Part shown: one piece after another, positions 5,825-6,814 of the stretch | Layout of the letters: the number at the start of each line of letters is the position of its first letter | Numbering within the stretch: position 1 is the stretch's first letter | Notes under the pieces: model-generated | The model's database searches: none | What the model saw: only the letters and a program-made list of their open reading frames with translations | Told to the model about the DNA's origin: nothing | Assembly: GCA_030019325.1 (NCBI GenBank) | Contig: JASEFB010000092.1 | Span: 1 to 6,814 of the forward strand | DNA length: 6,814 nucleotides | Reading direction: 5' to 3' | DNA from: an archaeon | GTDB taxonomy: Archaea; Halobacteriota; Syntropharchaeia; Alkanophagales; Methanospirareceae | Made by a program: the position numbers and the translations under genes

Positions 5825-6814
5825 ATGTTGAAAAATATCCAAATCAAAAATTTCAAGTCTCACAAAGATACCGCTATAGAGTTAAAACCTACAACAATCT
5901 TTATTGGTCCCAATAATAGTGGAAAATCAAGTGTACTCCAAGCACTCCAGATACTCAAGCAAAGTATTAAATCTGGACAACCTCAAATTTTAATTCTGCC
6001 AAAGCCTTTAGAGCGTGCAATACAAAGAGGAGCAAACAGACCTATTCAGTATTCTTACCCTAACCTCTTGATAGATGTTGGGAATTTTGATGATATACTA
6101 AGAAAAGGTACCAATACAATGACAATTAAGTTGGTTGGAGAAATCCCCCCAATTAGTCTCGCTATGGCTAAGAGAGGAATAGATAGTATTTATATCGACT
6201 ACGAAATGACTTTTAGAAACAACTCAATATTCTCCCTTAAGGGAAAAATACAGGCAGGCGGGGATTCTATTAACTGGGGTTGGTCTCCGGTAAGAGGTGG
6301 AGCTATAGAGCCTGCATCTTTAATAAAAGATGGTATTAACGTTAATTTTCAATGTGTAAATCAAATTCCACAACCCATTCAAATAACTGGTAGGAGTGTT
6401 CCTCCAGATACCACACCAGAAATACAAGCAGAAATTGATGATTTTCTCCAAACATTGATTCAAACGCCAAAGAGTCTTCTCAGTTCAATATTTACAATTT
6501 CTGGGATAAGAGGATTTGAAGAGCAAGCATATCACTTAGCAGATGTACCATCTGCAGATATGGAACTAATGTTATTGAAGAACCTGAAGCGCATCTCCAC
6601 CCAGAGGCACAGTCAAAACTTGTTTCCCATCTTCTCGAGATCCAAAAAAATGAAAATAAACAATACCTAATTGCAACACATAGCGAACACATCCTATTTG
6701 GTTTTCTTAATGCCGTGGCAAAAAAGGAGATAACCTCAGAGCACCTAGCAATCTATTATTTTAACAAAAAAGATGGAGTTACAGAAATCACAAAACTTCA
6801 AAACTTCCCAACTG
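5825..6814 (+). pseudogene. Disrupted AAA/ABC-type ATPase (Walker A and Walker B in different frames), 3' end cut by window
   Basis: The first frame (5825-6670) begins MLKNIQIKNFKSHKDTAIEL with Walker A GPNNSGKSS at residues 28-36, the N-terminal lobe of SMC/RecF-like AAA ATPases found in OLD-type and other accessory systems. It runs to SGIRGFEEQAYHLADVPSADMEL (226-248), then a frame-junk tail to a stop at 6668. The second frame takes over at about 6562: GTNVIEEPEAHLHPEAQSK is the Walker B/D-loop block, followed by YLIATHSEHIL (switch histidine) and an open C-terminus at the window end. The roughly 100-residue stretch carrying the signature motif, expected between RGFEE and IEEPE, is absent, so this is an internal deletion plus frame change rather than a one-base slip. 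The start is backed by aggaggg at 5811-5817. Base composition is visibly poorer in G+C than argG. No nuclease partner is visible. An assembly error is the alternative. Confidence 0.8.
6539..6555 (+). repeat. Inverted repeat at the ATPase break point
   Basis: gcagatg-tac-catctgc is a perfect 7-base stem with a three-base loop. gcagat also recurs directly at 6554-6559. The switch from the Walker A frame to the Walker B frame happens at about 6545-6565, right here, so the repeats may have promoted the deletion. The association is positional only. Confidence 0.5.

Noticed and set aside
5825..6670. Intact 281-residue ATPase
   Set aside because: This frame lacks Walker B and the switch histidine, which are found immediately downstream in another frame; the last 30 or so residues are out-of-frame sequence.

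Overview
The window looks like a piece of an archaeal chromosome, most likely euryarchaeal. The reasons are a canonical archaeal ribosomal protein L10e, a signal peptidase with the archaeal Ser-His-Asp arrangement, a Trm5-type tRNA methyltransferase, TATA-like elements at sensible distances from starts, and GGAGG-type ribosome binding sites. AGA/AGG and ATA codons are common. The exact lineage cannot be read from the sequence; an anaerobic methane- or alkane-oxidising or methanogen-related group is a guess.

Left part (1-1947) is transcribed from the minus strand. It holds a COG0402-like metal-dependent amidohydrolase that runs off the window edge and has its own TATA element, apparently giving a nearly leaderless mRNA, and upstream of it a Trm5-like tRNA methyltransferase. 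The divergent intergenic region 1948-2187 holds four tandem short hairpins (1963-2045) and a TATA-like element for each direction.

The middle (2188-5552) is a tight plus-strand array of six genes: type I signal peptidase, ribosomal protein L10e, a coiled-coil plus winged-helix protein of unknown role, an overlapping 56-residue protein, a flavin reductase-like protein, and argG (argininosuccinate synthase). Gaps are 27 bases or less and two junctions overlap, so at least part is probably cotranscribed. The array mixes secretion, translation, redox and arginine synthesis, so functional linkage should not be assumed.

The right part (5553-6814) changes character. After argG comes a short doubtful ORF, then a visibly AT-richer AAA/ABC-type ATPase of the SMC/RecF-like 'AAA family ATPase' kind. 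It is broken: the Walker A half and the Walker B half lie in different frames, and the segment that normally lies between them is absent. This end looks like accessory DNA.

No complete new defence or mobile system is visible. The best leads are the covarying hairpin array in the trm5 leader, the small-protein pair downstream of L10e, and the deleted ATPase.
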